Positions 10,410 through 20,503 are shown, numbered from the stretch's first letter. The stretch is 64,000 nucleotides of DNA from VAZQ01 sp050179645 (GCA_050179645.1 JBFXEX010000011.1:1-64000), one strand, 5' to 3'. Translations and numbers: made by a program. The notes: a model not told the origin generated them from the letters alone.

Positions 10410-13400
10410 CTACTGCTTCACCAGATCGCCCAACAGGCTCGCCGCCACCGACAGCTTGGAGAGCGTCAGGCCGGAATTGGCGATCTCCTGCACCGACACG
10501 CGAATGCGATCGACCTCGCTCTTGCGCGGCGCGACCCAGGCTTCCACGGCCCGGGGGCCAATGAGCCCGTCGCCCGCCATCGCGGCGGTCAGCCGGCGCT
10601 CGGCATCCCCGATCGAATCGAGCGCGCGGTCGAGCGCCAGCCGATCGAAATAATCCGAGACCTTGATGTCGCGCGCCGCGTGGGCGATGCGGTCGAGCCG
10701 GAAGAACGATTCGGCCGCGAAATAGGTGGCGGTCACGTCGGGCACGTTGCGGCCTGCGCGTTCGGCGACCGCGACGATGTCGGGCGCCGAAGCGAGTGCC
10801 GGCAGGTTGGCGATCCGCCGCGCGAGGGACTCGGGCACGCCGTCCTTCTTCAGTTCGGCCTCGTGGCGGTTTCGTGCCGTCACGGCGTCCGGCGAGAGCG
10901 CACCGTCGAGGGCGCTTTCGACTGCCGCAATACCGGTGCGGTAATGCTCGACGATAGAGGCGAGGCCCTTCGTCAGTTCGATGTTGCGCAAGAACCAGAC
11001 CAAACGGTCGAGCAGCAGCTCCTCCACCGCCGCGTAGAGTTCGAGCTGCAGCTTGCCCGGTACGCGGTTGTCGAGCTTGTCGATCTCGCCATTGAGCTCG
11101 GACATGCCGTAGCTGTCGTGCACCGCCGCGAAAGCAAGCGCGATGTCGGGCACCGCCGCCCCGGTCTGATCGCCAATGCGGACCACGAGGGACGGGCCGC
11201 CGCGGTTGATCATCGAATTGGCAAGCTGGGTGGCGATGATCTCCCGCCGCAGCCGGTGGTGCGCGATAGCGTCCGGAAACTGCTCGGCGATCTCGCCTGG
11301 GAAGTAGCGGGTGAGTTCGTGCGCCAGGTACGGATCGTCCGGCACCCGCGACGTTACCAGATGATGACTGAGCGACAGCTTGGCATAGGCCAGCAGCACC
11401 GCCAGCTCGGGCCGTGTCAATGGCCGCGAGCGGCGCCGGCGCTCGGCGATCTCCATGTCGTCCGGCAGGAACTCCACCGCCCGGTCGAGTTCCCCGGCCT
11501 TTTCGAGGGACTGCATCAGCCGCTGCTCAAACCCGAGATCCTCCAGGCCACGCCGCTGCGCCAGCGACAGCGCCAGCGGCTGCAGGTAGTTGTTGCGCAG
11601 AACGAGTGCAGCCACGCTATCGGTCATCTGCACCAGCAGCGTGTTGCGGTCGTCGCGCGTGAGTCGGCCGTCGCGCATCGGCGCGGCCAGCGCGATCTTG
11701 ATGTTGACTTCGACGTCGGACGTATTCACGCCCGCCGAATTGTCGATTGCGTCGGTGTTGAGCCTGACGCCGTGCAGCGCAGCCTCGATCCGGCCGCGCT
11801 GCGTCATGCCGAGGTTGGCGCCCTCCCCCACCACCTTGCAGCGCAGATCGTTTCCGGTCGCGCGGATCGGATCGTTGGCGCGGTCTCCGACCATGTCGTC
11901 GGCCTCGTTCGACGCGCGCACATAGGTGCCGATGCCGCCGAAGAACAACAGATCGACCGGCGCCTTGAGGATGGCGTTCATGATCTCGGCGGGCGTGGCC
12001 TTCGGCTTATCGAAGCCGATCGCCGCACGTGCTGCCGGCGACAATGCAATCTCCTTCAGGGAGCGCGAGAACACGTCGCCGCCCGCCGAGATCAGGGCCT
12101 TGTCGTAGTCCCGCCAGCTCGAGCGCGGCAGGTTAAATAGCCGCTGCCGTTCGGCGAAGCTCTTGACCGGATCGGGATCTGGATCGATGAAAATGTCCCG
12201 GTGGTCGAATGCCGCGACGAGCTTGATCGTCTCCTCCCGCAACATGCCGTTGCCGAATACGTCGCCGGACATGTCGCCGACTCCGACGACGGTGAACGGC
12301 GTCGCGCCGATATCGACGTCCATCTCGCGGAAGTGCCGCTTGACCGACTCCCAGGCCCCGCGCGCCGTGATGCCCATCTTCTTGTGGTCGTAACCGGCCG
12401 ACCCGCCGGACGCGAACGCGTCGTCGAGCCAGAAATCATGCTCGGCCGAGATCCCGTTGGCGATGTCCGAGAACGTCGCGGTGCCCTTATCGGCGGCGAC
12501 CACCAGATAGGGATCGTCATCGTCGTGACGGACGACGTTGTCGGGCGGGATCACGCCGCGGTCGCCGAGATTGTCGGTGATGTCCAGCAGCGTCGAGATG
12601 AACAGCTTGTAGGTGGCGACGCCTTCGGCCTGCACGGCCTCGCGCGTGCCGCCGCCCGCGATGATGCCGGGCAACTTTTTCGGCACGAAGCCGCCCTTGG
12701 CGCCGACCGGCACGATCACGGCGTTCTTCACCTGCTGGGCCTTGACCAACCCGAGCACCTCGGTGCGGAAGTCCTGTGGCCGGTCGGACCAGCGGATGCC
12801 GCCACGCGCCACCTTGCCGAACCGCAGGTGGACCGCCTCAACGCGCGGCGAATAGACGAAGATCTCGTAGAGCGGGCGCGGCAACGGCGCGCCGTCGAGC
12901 TTGCGGCTGGCATACTTGATCGCGATCAGGGGCTTCGTCTGCCCGTCCGCCTCGATCTGGTAGAAATTGGTGCGGATCGCCGACAGCACCGCATTTACGA
13001 AGTGGCGGAGGATGCGGTCTTCGTCCAGGCTCTCGACCTTGGCGAGCGCGCTCTCGATCTCCGCCACCACCGCGGCCTCGCGCGCCGCGCGTTCCTCGGC
13101 GGGGAGATTGCCTCGCGGATCGAAGCGTTCGTGAAACAGGTGCACGATCTCGGCCGCGACTGGCGCGTGCTTCACCAGCGTCGCCCACATGTAGTCCTGC
13201 GAATACGGCACCCGGATCTGCCGCAGGAACCGCGAGATGCTGCGGATCAGCGCGACGTCGCGCCACATCAGACCGGCATTGAGCACCAAGGCATTGTAAC
13301 CGTCGCTTTCCGCCACGCCGGTCATGATCACCAGAAACGCGGCCTCCAGGCTCCCCTTCCTCGCTTCGATGTCCGCGGTGCCGCTGGCCGCGAGAAGCGC

Positions 13401-15257
13401 CATGTCGTGGAACCAGACGATGGGATCGGGCCCTTTGCGGTCGATCCGGTAGGTCCGCTCGTCGACCACCTGGAAGCCCATGTTCTCCAGCACCGGAACG
13501 CGATCGGACAGCCGGATCGGCCGGTCGTAGCTCCAGATCTTGAGGCCGACGGTGCCCCCATCCCTGCCGGCCCGGCGATGGAAGTCGACACCGAGCGGCC
13601 GGGCGGACGTCAGGCCTTCGATGATGCGGAGTTCCTTGACGGTCGTTTCCGGCGAGTAATTCTCCCGGTAGCCATCGGAGTACGCATCGCGATAGCGTTC
13701 GAACAGCGCCCGCGACCGGGCCGGATCGTAATGCTGCGCAAGCTTGTCGCCGAACTCGTCGACCCAGGTGCGCACGATGGCAGCCACCGCCGCTTCCAGC
13801 GCGGGCCGCGCCGGGTCCGCGGCCGTGCCCGGCTTGCGGCCGATGATGAAGTGCACCCGGATCATCGGGCCTTCCGGGAAGAACGGAAGGAAGGCGCTGA
13901 CGCGGCCGTGAAAGGCATCCGCCAGATAGTCGCCGATCCGCTCGCGCACCGCACTGGTGTAGCGGTCGCGCGGCACGTAGACGAGCACCGACACGAAGCG
14001 GTCGAAGCGGTCGCACCGCGGCAGCACCCGCACGCGCGGCCGCTCGTCGAGCTGCAGGATCGCCTGCGAGAACTGGTAGAGCAGCTCGTCGTCGATCTGG
14101 AACAGCTCGTCGCGCGGATAATTCTCCAGCACATTGATCAGCGCCTTGCCGGAGTGTCCGTCGGGATCGAACCCGGCGCGGGTGATGACCGCGTCGATCT
14201 TGCGGCGCAGATAGGGAATCGAACGTGCGGAGCGCGTATAAGCGGTCGACGTGAACAGCCCGACGATGCGGAATTCGCCGATCAGCTTTCCGGCGGCGCT
14301 GAATCGCTTCAGCCCGACATAATCCATGTAGACTCGGCGGTGTACGCGCGAGCGGACCGCCGACTTGGTGACGATCAGCAGCGTCGGCTCCTTCAGGAAC
14401 GTCCTGATTTCGGGCGTGATCACAAGGGGCTCGTTCCAGCGTTGCACGACGTGCACGTCGCGCGCGCGCAGGATGCCGAGGCCACTCTCGAACACCGGGT
14501 CGAGCGAGTCTTCGTTGGCCGAGAACTGATAATTGCGGATGCCGAGGAAGGTGAAATTATCGTTTGTCAGCCATTGCAGGAACTGGATGGCCTCGGCGAT
14601 TTCACCGACTGGCAACGGGGGCGGACTGGCTTTCAGTTCGCCGATCACCTCGCCGACCCGGTCGAGCATGGCGCGCCAGTCCTGCACGCTAAGCTGGACA
14701 TCGGCGAGCGCAGCCCCGATGGCGGCAGCGATTGCGTCGCGGCGCGTCTCGTCGTCGATCCGCGCGAAATGGACATGGATGAAGCTTTCGCGTGCCTGAC
14801 CGGGCGCGGCGGGCCGCGCCGCCGCAAAGGCGAGCAGCCGGCCCTCCGGATCGCGCTCCACGGTGAAAATCGGATGCAGCACCAGGTGAACGTCGAGTCC
14901 TCGGTCGGCAAGTTCACCCATCACCGAGTCGACCAGGAACGGCATGTCGTCGTTGACAACGTCCAGCACCGACGTCGCCCTGAGTCGCTCTCCGGCCGCG
15001 GCCGGCTCGGGCGACGACAGGCGCACGCAGGGCGTCCCTGGCTTGCGCTGCACAAACAATTCCCAGCTTTGCGCCGCCAGCGTCGCGATCTCGCGCGCGT
15101 CGTAGCGCATCAGATCATCGGGCACGGCGCGCGCGAACAGCCCGGTGACGAATTCGGGTGGCACATCGCGACGGGTGTCCGCCAAGATTCGGCCGGCGGC
15201 CGCCAGCAGCGCCTGTGCGGCGCGCTCCTCGTCGCCGTGGTGAGAGGCATCAGTCAT
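10410..15257 (-). CDS. gdh: NAD-specific glutamate dehydrogenase, large (180 kDa class)
   Basis: About 1,615 residues, the expected size of the very large NAD-dependent GDH found in proteobacteria, which converts glutamate to 2-oxoglutarate and ammonium and mainly serves glutamate catabolism. The central catalytic segment is recognisable (GAKGGFVPKK with the active-site Lys region, then TVVGVGDMSGDVFGNGML for NAD binding and KVVGEGANLGMTQRGRIE). The long N-terminal part carries ACT-like regulatory regions in the family. The start is ATG at 15257 (MTDASHHGDEE); a TTG 15 codons upstream is less likely. It converges on hyuB with only 37 bp between stops, and diverges from the AhpD-like gene over about 165 bp. 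Confidence 0.95.
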   Translation of the reverse strand: MTDASHHGDEERAAQALLAAAGRILADTRRDVPPEFVTGLFARAVPDDLMRYDAREIATLAAQSWELFVQRKPGTPCVRLSSPEPAAAGERLRATSVLDVVNDDMPFLVDSVMGELADRGLDVHLVLHPIFTVERDPEGRLLAFAAARPAAPGQARESFIHVHFARIDDETRRDAIAAAIGAALADVQLSVQDWRAMLDRVGEVIGELKASPPPLPVGEIAEAIQFLQWLTNDNFTFLGIRNYQFSANEDSLDPVFESGLGILRARDVHVVQRWNEPLVITPEIRTFLKEPTLLIVTKSAVRSRVHRRVYMDYVGLKRFSAAGKLIGEFRIVGLFTSTAYTRSARSIPYLRRKIDAVITRAGFDPDGHSGKALINVLENYPRDELFQIDDELLYQFSQAILQLDERPRVRVLPRCDRFDRFVSVLVYVPRDRYTSAVRERIGDYLADAFHGRVSAFLPFFPEGPMIRVHFIIGRKPGTAADPARPALEAAVAAIVRTWVDEFGDKLAQHYDPARSRALFERYRDAYSDGYRENYSPETTVKELRIIEGLTSARPLGVDFHRRAGRDGGTVGLKIWSYDRPIRLSDRVPVLENMGFQVVDERTYRIDRKGPDPIVWFHDMALLAASGTADIEARKGSLEAAFLVIMTGVAESDGYNALVLNAGLMWRDVALIRSISRFLRQIRVPYSQDYMWATLVKHAPVAAEIVHLFHERFDPRGNLPAEERAAREAAVVAEIESALAKVESLDEDRILRHFVNAVLSAIRTNFYQIEADGQTKPLIAIKYASRKLDGAPLPRPLYEIFVYSPRVEAVHLRFGKVARGGIRWSDRPQDFRTEVLGLVKAQQVKNAVIVPVGAKGGFVPKKLPGIIAGGGTREAVQAEGVATYKLFISTLLDITDNLGDRGVIPPDNVVRHDDDDPYLVVAADKGTATFSDIANGISAEHDFWLDDAFASGGSAGYDHKKMGITARGAWESVKRHFREMDVDIGATPFTVVGVGDMSGDVFGNGMLREETIKLVAAFDHRDIFIDPDPDPVKSFAERQRLFNLPRSSWRDYDKALISAGGDVFSRSLKEIALSPAARAAIGFDKPKATPAEIMNAILKAPVDLLFFGGIGTYVRASNEADDMVGDRANDPIRATGNDLRCKVVGEGANLGMTQRGRIEAALHGVRLNTDAIDNSAGVNTSDVEVNIKIALAAPMRDGRLTRDDRNTLLVQMTDSVAALVLRNNYLQPLALSLAQRRGLEDLGFEQRLMQSLEKAGELDRAVEFLPDDMEIAERRRRSRPLTRPELAVLLAYAKLSLSHHLVTSRVPDDPYLAHELTRYFPGEIAEQFPDAIAHHRLRREIIATQLANSMINRGGPSLVVRIGDQTGAAVPDIALAFAAVHDSYGMSELNGEIDKLDNRVPGKLQLELYAAVEELLLDRLVWFLRNIELTKGLASIVEHYRTGIAAVESALDGALSPDAVTARNRHEAELKKDGVPESLARRIANLPALASAPDIVAVAERAGRNVPDVTATYFAAESFFRLDRIAHAARDIKVSDYFDRLALDRALDSIGDAERRLTAAMAGDGLIGPRAVEAWVAPRKSEVDRIRVSVQEIANSGLTLSKLSVAASLLGDLVKQ

Positions 15258-15421
15258 GACAAATATCCCGGCAGCCACAATGTGAGAGCGTTCTGCGATC
15301 AACGGGTGAAGTCTTTCCGATTTCCTGGGTTCCCGTCGAGAGCCAAGATCGGCCCGATCGTCCTACGAGGCAATATCGCGGCCCGGCCGAACGCGTTAGG
15401 ATTATCCATCCGACAAGGGAG

Positions 15422-16102
15422 ATGACAGCCGTGCCCCAGCCCAGCAAGACCGTTCTGAAGAAACGGCCGAACCCGACCAAACATGCGCCCGTGGCGGGTC
15501 GCAAGAAGGCCACCACGGTGCCCAGGCAGGGCGTCGACGACGACACCGAATTCATGGCACTCGACATCCCGCGCGGCAAGCTCTCGGCCGAGATGCAGGC
15601 CTATTTCGACAAGTGCGAGGAAAAGCTCGGCTACGTGCCGAACGTGCTGCGCTCCTATGGATTTGACGATGCCAAACTTCAGGCGTTCGCCGATTACCGG
15701 CAGGAACTGGTGCAGAACGCCGAGAACCTGTCCAAGCTCGAAATCGAGATGATCGCTACCGTGGTATCGGCGCAGAACCGCTGCTTCTACTGCATCACCG
15801 TCCACGGCAACAGCGTTCGCCAGCTTTCGGGCGATCCGATCCTCGGCGAGATGATGGTGATGAACTATCGCGCCGCACGGTTACCCAAGCGGCAGCGGGC
15901 GATGCTGGATTTTGCGCTCAAGATGACGGTCGAATCCTGGGCAATCGAGGAGGAGGACCGCGAGAGGCTGCGCCGCGTCGGATTTAGCGACCGCGACATC
16001 TGGGACATCGCGTCGATTGCGGCGTTCTACAACATGACCAACCGGTTGGCGTCGGCCACCGACATGCGGCCCAACACCGCATATCATGGCCAGGCGCGGT
16101 GA
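15422..16102 (+). CDS. AhpD-like peroxidase-related protein (carboxymuconolactone decarboxylase family)
   Basis: 226 residues. The AhpD-type redox motif is present as CFYC (Cys121, Cys124) followed by His128 in the segment SAQNRCFYCITVHGN, with the conserved DPILGEMM and RAMLDFALKMT regions after it. Such proteins reduce peroxides or act as thiol oxidoreductases in the cytoplasm; electron donors are unknown here. The first about 40 residues are Lys/Pro-rich and probably disordered. The start is uncertain: AAGGGAG directly abuts the ATG at 15422, while the in-frame GTG at 15431 has ideal spacing from it and may be the true start. It stands alone, convergent with the TPM genes. Confidence 0.85.
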   Translation: MTAVPQPSKTVLKKRPNPTKHAPVAGRKKATTVPRQGVDDDTEFMALDIPRGKLSAEMQAYFDKCEEKLGYVPNVLRSYGFDDAKLQAFADYRQELVQNAENLSKLEIEMIATVVSAQNRCFYCITVHGNSVRQLSGDPILGEMMVMNYRAARLPKRQRAMLDFALKMTVESWAIEEEDRERLRRVGFSDRDIWDIASIAAFYNMTNRLASATDMRPNTAYHGQAR

Positions 16103-16195
16103 CATGCGTCCCTGATTGAACGACGGCGGCGCCGCAACGTCCCCTCCCCGTCACGAGGGAGGTAGGACGCCGCGATCGCCTCGGGATTCTCGACC

Positions 16196-16804
16196 TCAAA
16201 TCTCCACGAGCTTGTTCGGCAGTTCGTCGCGGTTGAGGGCACCAGGCGGAAAGTGCTGCGCCAGCACTGCGCCGCAAAGCTCGATGGCGGCGACAAAGCC
16301 GTCGCCCGGCTGATTGCGGCGCATGCCATCGATCAGCGCCTCGACCGCGCGATCCCAGACATCGGGCGTTACCTTGGCGTTGATGCCCGCGTCCGCAATG
16401 ATCTCGGCGTAACGCTCGGCGAGTGACGCGAAGATCAGCACGCCGGTGCGATTCTCGGTCTGGTGCAGCGACTGCGCAAAGAACTGCCGCATCGCGAGCG
16501 CATGTGCACGGTCGTTCTTGGCCCGGCGCGGCACGATGCGGAAGCGGATCGACGGCTGCGACAGCGCGATGGCAATGGCAATGAACGCTGCGAGCTGAAG
16601 AAAGTAGATCACCGAAGCCGGCCAGAGCGTGAAGTGAATGAGCGGCCACGGCACAGCCAGCGCGATGACCGCCGCCCAGGCAACCGGCACCAGGCGATAG
16701 TCGCTGGCGTTGTGGGCAACGACGCAGAAGATTTCACCCGATGTCCTGGCCTCAGCCTGGCGGATCGACTCGGTGATGCGGTCTTTGTCGTTCTGCGAAA
16801 TCAT
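16196..16804 (-). CDS. TPM-domain membrane protein (short type)
   Basis: 202 residues. The N-terminal segment ITESIRQAEARTSGEIFCVVA matches the start of TPM (TLP18.3/Psb32/MOLO-1) domains, two hydrophobic spans follow at about 43-62 and 67-85, and the remainder (HQTENRTGVLIFASLAERYAEI onward) completes the TPM fold. Function in bacteria is poorly known; these proteins are often encoded beside LemA, as here. The start ATG at 16804 lies 19 bp after the stop of the larger TPM gene, so the three genes lemA, TPM and this one are probably one operon. Confidence 0.82.
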   Translation of the reverse strand: MISQNDKDRITESIRQAEARTSGEIFCVVAHNASDYRLVPVAWAAVIALAVPWPLIHFTLWPASVIYFLQLAAFIAIAIALSQPSIRFRIVPRRAKNDRAHALAMRQFFAQSLHQTENRTGVLIFASLAERYAEIIADAGINAKVTPDVWDRAVEALIDGMRRNQPGDGFVAAIELCGAVLAQHFPPGALNRDELPNKLVEI

Positions 16805-16823
16805 CGCCCACCAGATTCCTGAA

Positions 16824-17774
16824 TCACCAGCTGCCCGACGAGCCGCCGCCGCCGAACGAGCCGCCTCCGCCCGAGAACCCACCACCCCATGATCCTCCGC
16901 CGGAGCCAGACCCGGACGACCATGACGAGCCCGAATCGCTCGGGATGACGATCCACGGGCTGCCGCGGCGGCGCTTGCCGGACTGGGCGCGAGATGAGGC
17001 GCCCACCATCATCGAGAACACCATGAAGAAGATGAAAATCAAAAAGATGATGAGAACGATCGTCACCCAGTCGGGCATCTGATCCGGGCGTTGCTTGGCG
17101 GCGCGCTGCTTCCATTCCTCGGCGTCACCGGTGAGCACCTGGATGATATCGTCGACGCCGCGATTGATCCCGCCGGGATAGTCGTTGGCGCGGAACCGCG
17201 GCAGGATCGAGTTCTGAATGATGAAATTTGAAACCAGGTCGGTGAGCGTGCCTTCGAGACCGTAGCCGACCTCGATGCGCACCTTGCGCTCGTTCGGCGC
17301 CACGATCAGCAGCACGCCGTTGTTCTTGTCCTTCTGGCCGATCTGCCAGTGGCGGCCAAGCTGATAGCCATAGTCCTCGATCGAGGTCCCCTGCAGGGAC
17401 CTCAGCGTGACCACCACAACCTGGTCGGTCGACTTGGCTTCAAGGTCGGCTAGCTTCTGCGTCAGCGCCGCGTGCTGCGCTGGATCGAGGATGTTCGCTT
17501 CGTCGACCACCCGGCCGGTGAGCGCCGGAAACGTCAGCGCCAGTGCGATCGTGATGCAGGCAAGGAGTGAGAGAACGGTCGCGGTCGCGAGACAGACGGC
17601 ACCTCCCCCCTTGCGGGCGAGGTCGGCGGCCGAAGGCCGCCGGGAGGGGGGTAACTTGGCTATACGTTCCACACTCGAAACACCCCCCTCCCCATCCCTC
17701 CTCCGCAAGGGGGGAGGGAGCGGAGCGAGCAAGCGGAGAGGAAATCGGTCAAGCCCGCGCTCGGCCTCGCACAC
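16824..17774 (-). CDS. TPM-domain protein with Gly/Ser-rich tail; N-terminus overwritten by a repeat
   Basis: The core is a typical YgcG-like TPM protein: a hydrophobic signal or anchor (VLSLLACITIALAL), then LTGRVVDEANILDP, VVVVTLRSLQGTSIEDYG, NGVLLIVAPNERKVRIEVGYGLEG, a second membrane span (IVLIIFLIFIFFMVFSMMV) and a C-terminal tail of Gly, Ser and Trp. The domain should face the periplasm. The N-terminus is odd: the first about 60 residues come from a GC-rich palindromic repeat (17601-17730). Possible starts are the GTG at 17774, 15 bp after lemA and with GGGTGAAG upstream, or a GTG inside the repeat at the VSSVERIAKL stretch. Which is used cannot be decided from sequence. Confidence 0.8.
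   Translation of the reverse strand: MCEAERGLDRFPLRLLAPLPPPLRRRDGEGGVSSVERIAKLPPSRRPSAADLARKGGGAVCLATATVLSLLACITIALALTFPALTGRVVDEANILDPAQHAALTQKLADLEAKSTDQVVVVTLRSLQGTSIEDYGYQLGRHWQIGQKDKNNGVLLIVAPNERKVRIEVGYGLEGTLTDLVSNFIIQNSILPRFRANDYPGGINRGVDDIIQVLTGDAEEWKQRAAKQRPDQMPDWVTIVLIIFLIFIFFMVFSMMVGASSRAQSGKRRRGSPWIVIPSDSGSSWSSGSGSGGGSWGGGFSGGGGSFGGGGSSGSW
17601..17730. repeat. GC-rich palindromic repeat inside the TPM reading frame
   Basis: Two imperfect inverted arms (17602-17625, with CCTCCCCCCTTGCGGGCGAGG, and about 17696-17722, with CCTCCGCAAGGGGGGAGG) flank a central part with its own short palindrome at 17630-17650. Composition and layout resemble the intergenic repeat at 42783-42903. It is unusual in lying within, and in frame with, a coding sequence. 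Confidence 0.65.
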
Positions 17775-17789
17775 AACTTCACCCGCAAA

Positions 17790-18404
17790 TCAGAACTTCA
17801 CCTGCGGCGGCTTGGTCACCTCGTCCGCAACAGTGAAGGTCTCCATCGGCTTGTTGTTGCGGTAGAGCACGGTTGCCCAGATCACGCCCGGGAACGTTCG
17901 CAGTTCGGTGTTGTAAGCGCGCACCGCCTCGATGTAGTCGCGGCGGGCGACCGCGATGCGGTTCTCGGTGCCTTCAAGCTGCGACTGCAAGGCCAGATAG
18001 TTCTGGTTCGACTTCAGGTCGGGATAGTTCTCCGACACCGCGATTAGCCGGCCGAGCGCGCCGGAGAGCTGGGCCTGCGCCTCCTGGAATTTCTTGAACG
18101 CTTCCGGATTGGTGAGGATGTCGGGCGGCACCTGGACCGTCATCTGAGTCGCGCGCGCCCTCGCGTTGATCACCGCTTCCAGCACCTGCTTCTCCTGGGC
18201 GGCGTAGCCCTTTACGGTCTCGACCAAGTTGGGAATGAGGTCGGCGCGCCGCTGATACTGGTTGAGCACGTCGGACCATTTGGCCTTGGCGTTCTCCTCC
18301 TGGGTCGGGATGGTGTTGATCCCGCACCCCGATACCATCAGTCCGAGCAGGACAATGAGCGCGGATGCGCGTGCGAAGGAGAAAAATCGCGACAAGCTGG
18401 TCAT
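17790..18404 (-). CDS. lemA: LemA family lipoprotein
   Basis: 204 residues. The N-terminal signal ends in a lipobox (LMVSGC, Cys27), so the protein should be a lipoprotein. The LemA core is clear: W43 onward WSDVLNQYQRRADLIPNLVETVKGY is the hallmark segment, followed by long helices rich in Glu and Gln and the closing FPGVIWATVLYRNNKPMETF. Function is not established; LemA proteins usually occur with TPM proteins, as here. The ATG at 18404 has GGAGG about 6 bases upstream. Much longer open frame upstream is not family-like and was excluded. Confidence 0.92.
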   Translation of the reverse strand: MTSLSRFFSFARASALIVLLGLMVSGCGINTIPTQEENAKAKWSDVLNQYQRRADLIPNLVETVKGYAAQEKQVLEAVINARARATQMTVQVPPDILTNPEAFKKFQEAQAQLSGALGRLIAVSENYPDLKSNQNYLALQSQLEGTENRIAVARRDYIEAVRAYNTELRTFPGVIWATVLYRNNKPMETFTVADEVTKPPQVKF

Positions 18405-18600
18405 GTCAGCCTCCAGGAATCGATGACGCTTCTTAGCAGGAACGCCGCCGGTACTGTAGGCGGGGCCTGTCGCTGCGTCCGTGAACCGGCTGTGGCCGCC
18501 GCCATCACCACGGTGCGGCCATCGGCTGCTTGCTTGCAACGGCGACTTCGCGTGGATACTTCGGGTGGCACCGCCTCGGACCTCACGTCCCGGAGTCGCA

Positions 18601-20340
18601 ATGTTCGCCGCCGTTCGCTGGACGCTTCTGCTGTTGGTTGCACTATTCGCCGGGTCCACGGCCGTCCTGGCGCAGGATGCCGTGCCCAATACAATTGCTG
18701 CGCCGGTCGCGTCCACATACGTCGCACCGGTTGTCGCCGGCGATGGCATGGTGGTGGCGCAGGAAGCTCGCGCCACGCGCATTGGTGCGGATGTGCTGCG
18801 CCGCGGCGGCAATGCGATCGATGCCGCGGTTGCCACCGGATTTGCCCTGGCGGTGACCTATCCGCGCGCCGGCAATATCGGCGGCGGCGGCTACATGGTG
18901 ATCCATCTTGCCGACGGCCGCGATATCGCGATCGACTATCGCGAGACCGCGCCGGCTGCGATGACGCGCGACATCTTCCTCGACGAGAAGGGCGACGCCG
19001 ATCCGCAGAAGTCGCGCGATTCGGCGTTGGGCATCGGCGTGCCCGGCACCGTTGCCGGGCTCGCGCTGGCGCACGCGAAATACGGCTCCGGCAAATTCAC
19101 GCTGGCCGAGTTGATGGCGCCCGCCATCGACCTCGCGCGCAACGGGTTTCCGGTCGAGGACGATATCGCGGACTCGCTGCCGCGGGTCCAGCAGCGGATG
19201 GCGCGCTGGCCGGCGTCAGCGAAAATTTTTCTGAAACCGGACGGACAAGCGATGGCGCCCGGCGACATGCTCATCCAGCGCGACTTGGCCGAGACGTTGT
19301 CGGCTATCGCCCGCCACGGCCCGCGCGGATTCTACGAAGGCCCAACCGCCGAGCGCATGGCCGCCGCCGTGCAGGCGGCCGGCGGCATCATGACGACTGC
19401 CGATCTGCATAACTATCGGCCGATCGAGCGGGCCCCGGTGCGCGGCAGCTATCGCGGTTACGAGATCGTGTCGATGCCGCCGTCGTCGTCAGGCGGCGTG
19501 ATCCTCATCGAGATGCTCAATATCCTTGAAGGCTACGACGGCCTGGCACGTGACGACGTGCGGCGGCTGCACCTGATGATCGAAGCGATGAAGCTCGCCT
19601 ACGCGGATCGCGCGCTGTTCCTGGGCGACCCCGCGATGGTTGAAGTGCCGCTCGATCGCCTGCTGTCGAAGCCCTATGCGGCGGGCCTGCGCGCCGGTAT
19701 CGATCCGGAGAAAGCACGGCCGTCGAACACGATCCGCTCCGGCACCGGGATCCGGCCCGAAGGCGACAACACCACGCATTTCTCGGTGGTCGACCGGTTC
19801 GGCAACGCCGTCTCCAACACCACGACGCTCAATTTCAGCTATGGCCTCGGCATGGTGGCCGAGGGCACCGGCGTCCTGCTCAACAACGAGCTCGACGATT
19901 TCGCCGCCAAGCCGGGCGCGCCGAATTTCTACGGCCTGGTCGGCGGCGAGGCGAACGCGCCGGGCCCCGGCAAACGGCCGCTGTCGTCGATGACGCCCAC
20001 GATCGTGCTCAAGGACGGCAAGCCGTTCCTGGTCACCGGCTCGCCCGGCGGCAGCCGCATCATCACGATGGTACTGCAGGTTATCACCAACGTGATCGAC
20101 CGCGGACTGTCGCTAGCCGACGCAGTCGCAGACTTGCGGTTCCATCATCAATGGTTCCCCGACGAGGTCTCGGTCGAGCGCGGGCTTGCGCCCGAACTGA
20201 TCCGCGCGCTTGAGGCGCGCGGCCACCGCGTGGTCGAGGGGCCGCTCCGCGGCTCGGTCAACTCCATCCTGATCACGCCCGACGGCTTTGTCGGCGCCGC
20301 CGACCCACGGACCCGCGGCGCGCTGGCGGCCGGATATTGA
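18601..20340 (+). CDS. ggt: Gamma-glutamyltransferase (glutathione hydrolase)
   Basis: 579 residues, exported by an N-terminal Sec signal (FAAVRWTLLLLVALFAG, cleavage near Ala24). The proenzyme normally autocleaves before a Thr that becomes the nucleophile; that Thr is present as Thr392 in DNTTHFSVVD. Other hallmarks are GGNAIDAAVATGFAL and GNIGGGGYMVI near the N-terminus, and the glycine pair in TGSPGGSRI near the C-terminus. It acts on glutathione and gamma-glutamyl compounds in the periplasm. The ATG at 18601 is chosen because the signal peptide starts there and CGGAG precedes it. It diverges from lemA. Confidence 0.95.
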   Translation: MFAAVRWTLLLLVALFAGSTAVLAQDAVPNTIAAPVASTYVAPVVAGDGMVVAQEARATRIGADVLRRGGNAIDAAVATGFALAVTYPRAGNIGGGGYMVIHLADGRDIAIDYRETAPAAMTRDIFLDEKGDADPQKSRDSALGIGVPGTVAGLALAHAKYGSGKFTLAELMAPAIDLARNGFPVEDDIADSLPRVQQRMARWPASAKIFLKPDGQAMAPGDMLIQRDLAETLSAIARHGPRGFYEGPTAERMAAAVQAAGGIMTTADLHNYRPIERAPVRGSYRGYEIVSMPPSSSGGVILIEMLNILEGYDGLARDDVRRLHLMIEAMKLAYADRALFLGDPAMVEVPLDRLLSKPYAAGLRAGIDPEKARPSNTIRSGTGIRPEGDNTTHFSVVDRFGNAVSNTTTLNFSYGLGMVAEGTGVLLNNELDDFAAKPGAPNFYGLVGGEANAPGPGKRPLSSMTPTIVLKDGKPFLVTGSPGGSRIITMVLQVITNVIDRGLSLADAVADLRFHHQWFPDEVSVERGLAPELIRALEARGHRVVEGPLRGSVNSILITPDGFVGAADPRTRGALAAGY

Positions 20341-20503
20341 GCTCCGTCACGACGTCGCCAGGGATTCCGCCAGGAGGGCCGACGCGTGAATGCGCTTGGG
20401 ACGCGAGGCGCGACTGATCGGCCGATACCGCGAGCACGAGGGATCGTCGGCGCGCAACCGGTATCCGGTCGCAGCACGCCGGCGATTGCTCCGGCTCAAG
20501 CAA

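Noticed and set aside
12201..15425. A 1,074-codon open frame antisense to the NAD-GDH gene
   Set aside because: High GC keeps the opposite frame open; the product is His/Arg/Asp-rich with no family sequence, and the sense strand encodes a full GDH.
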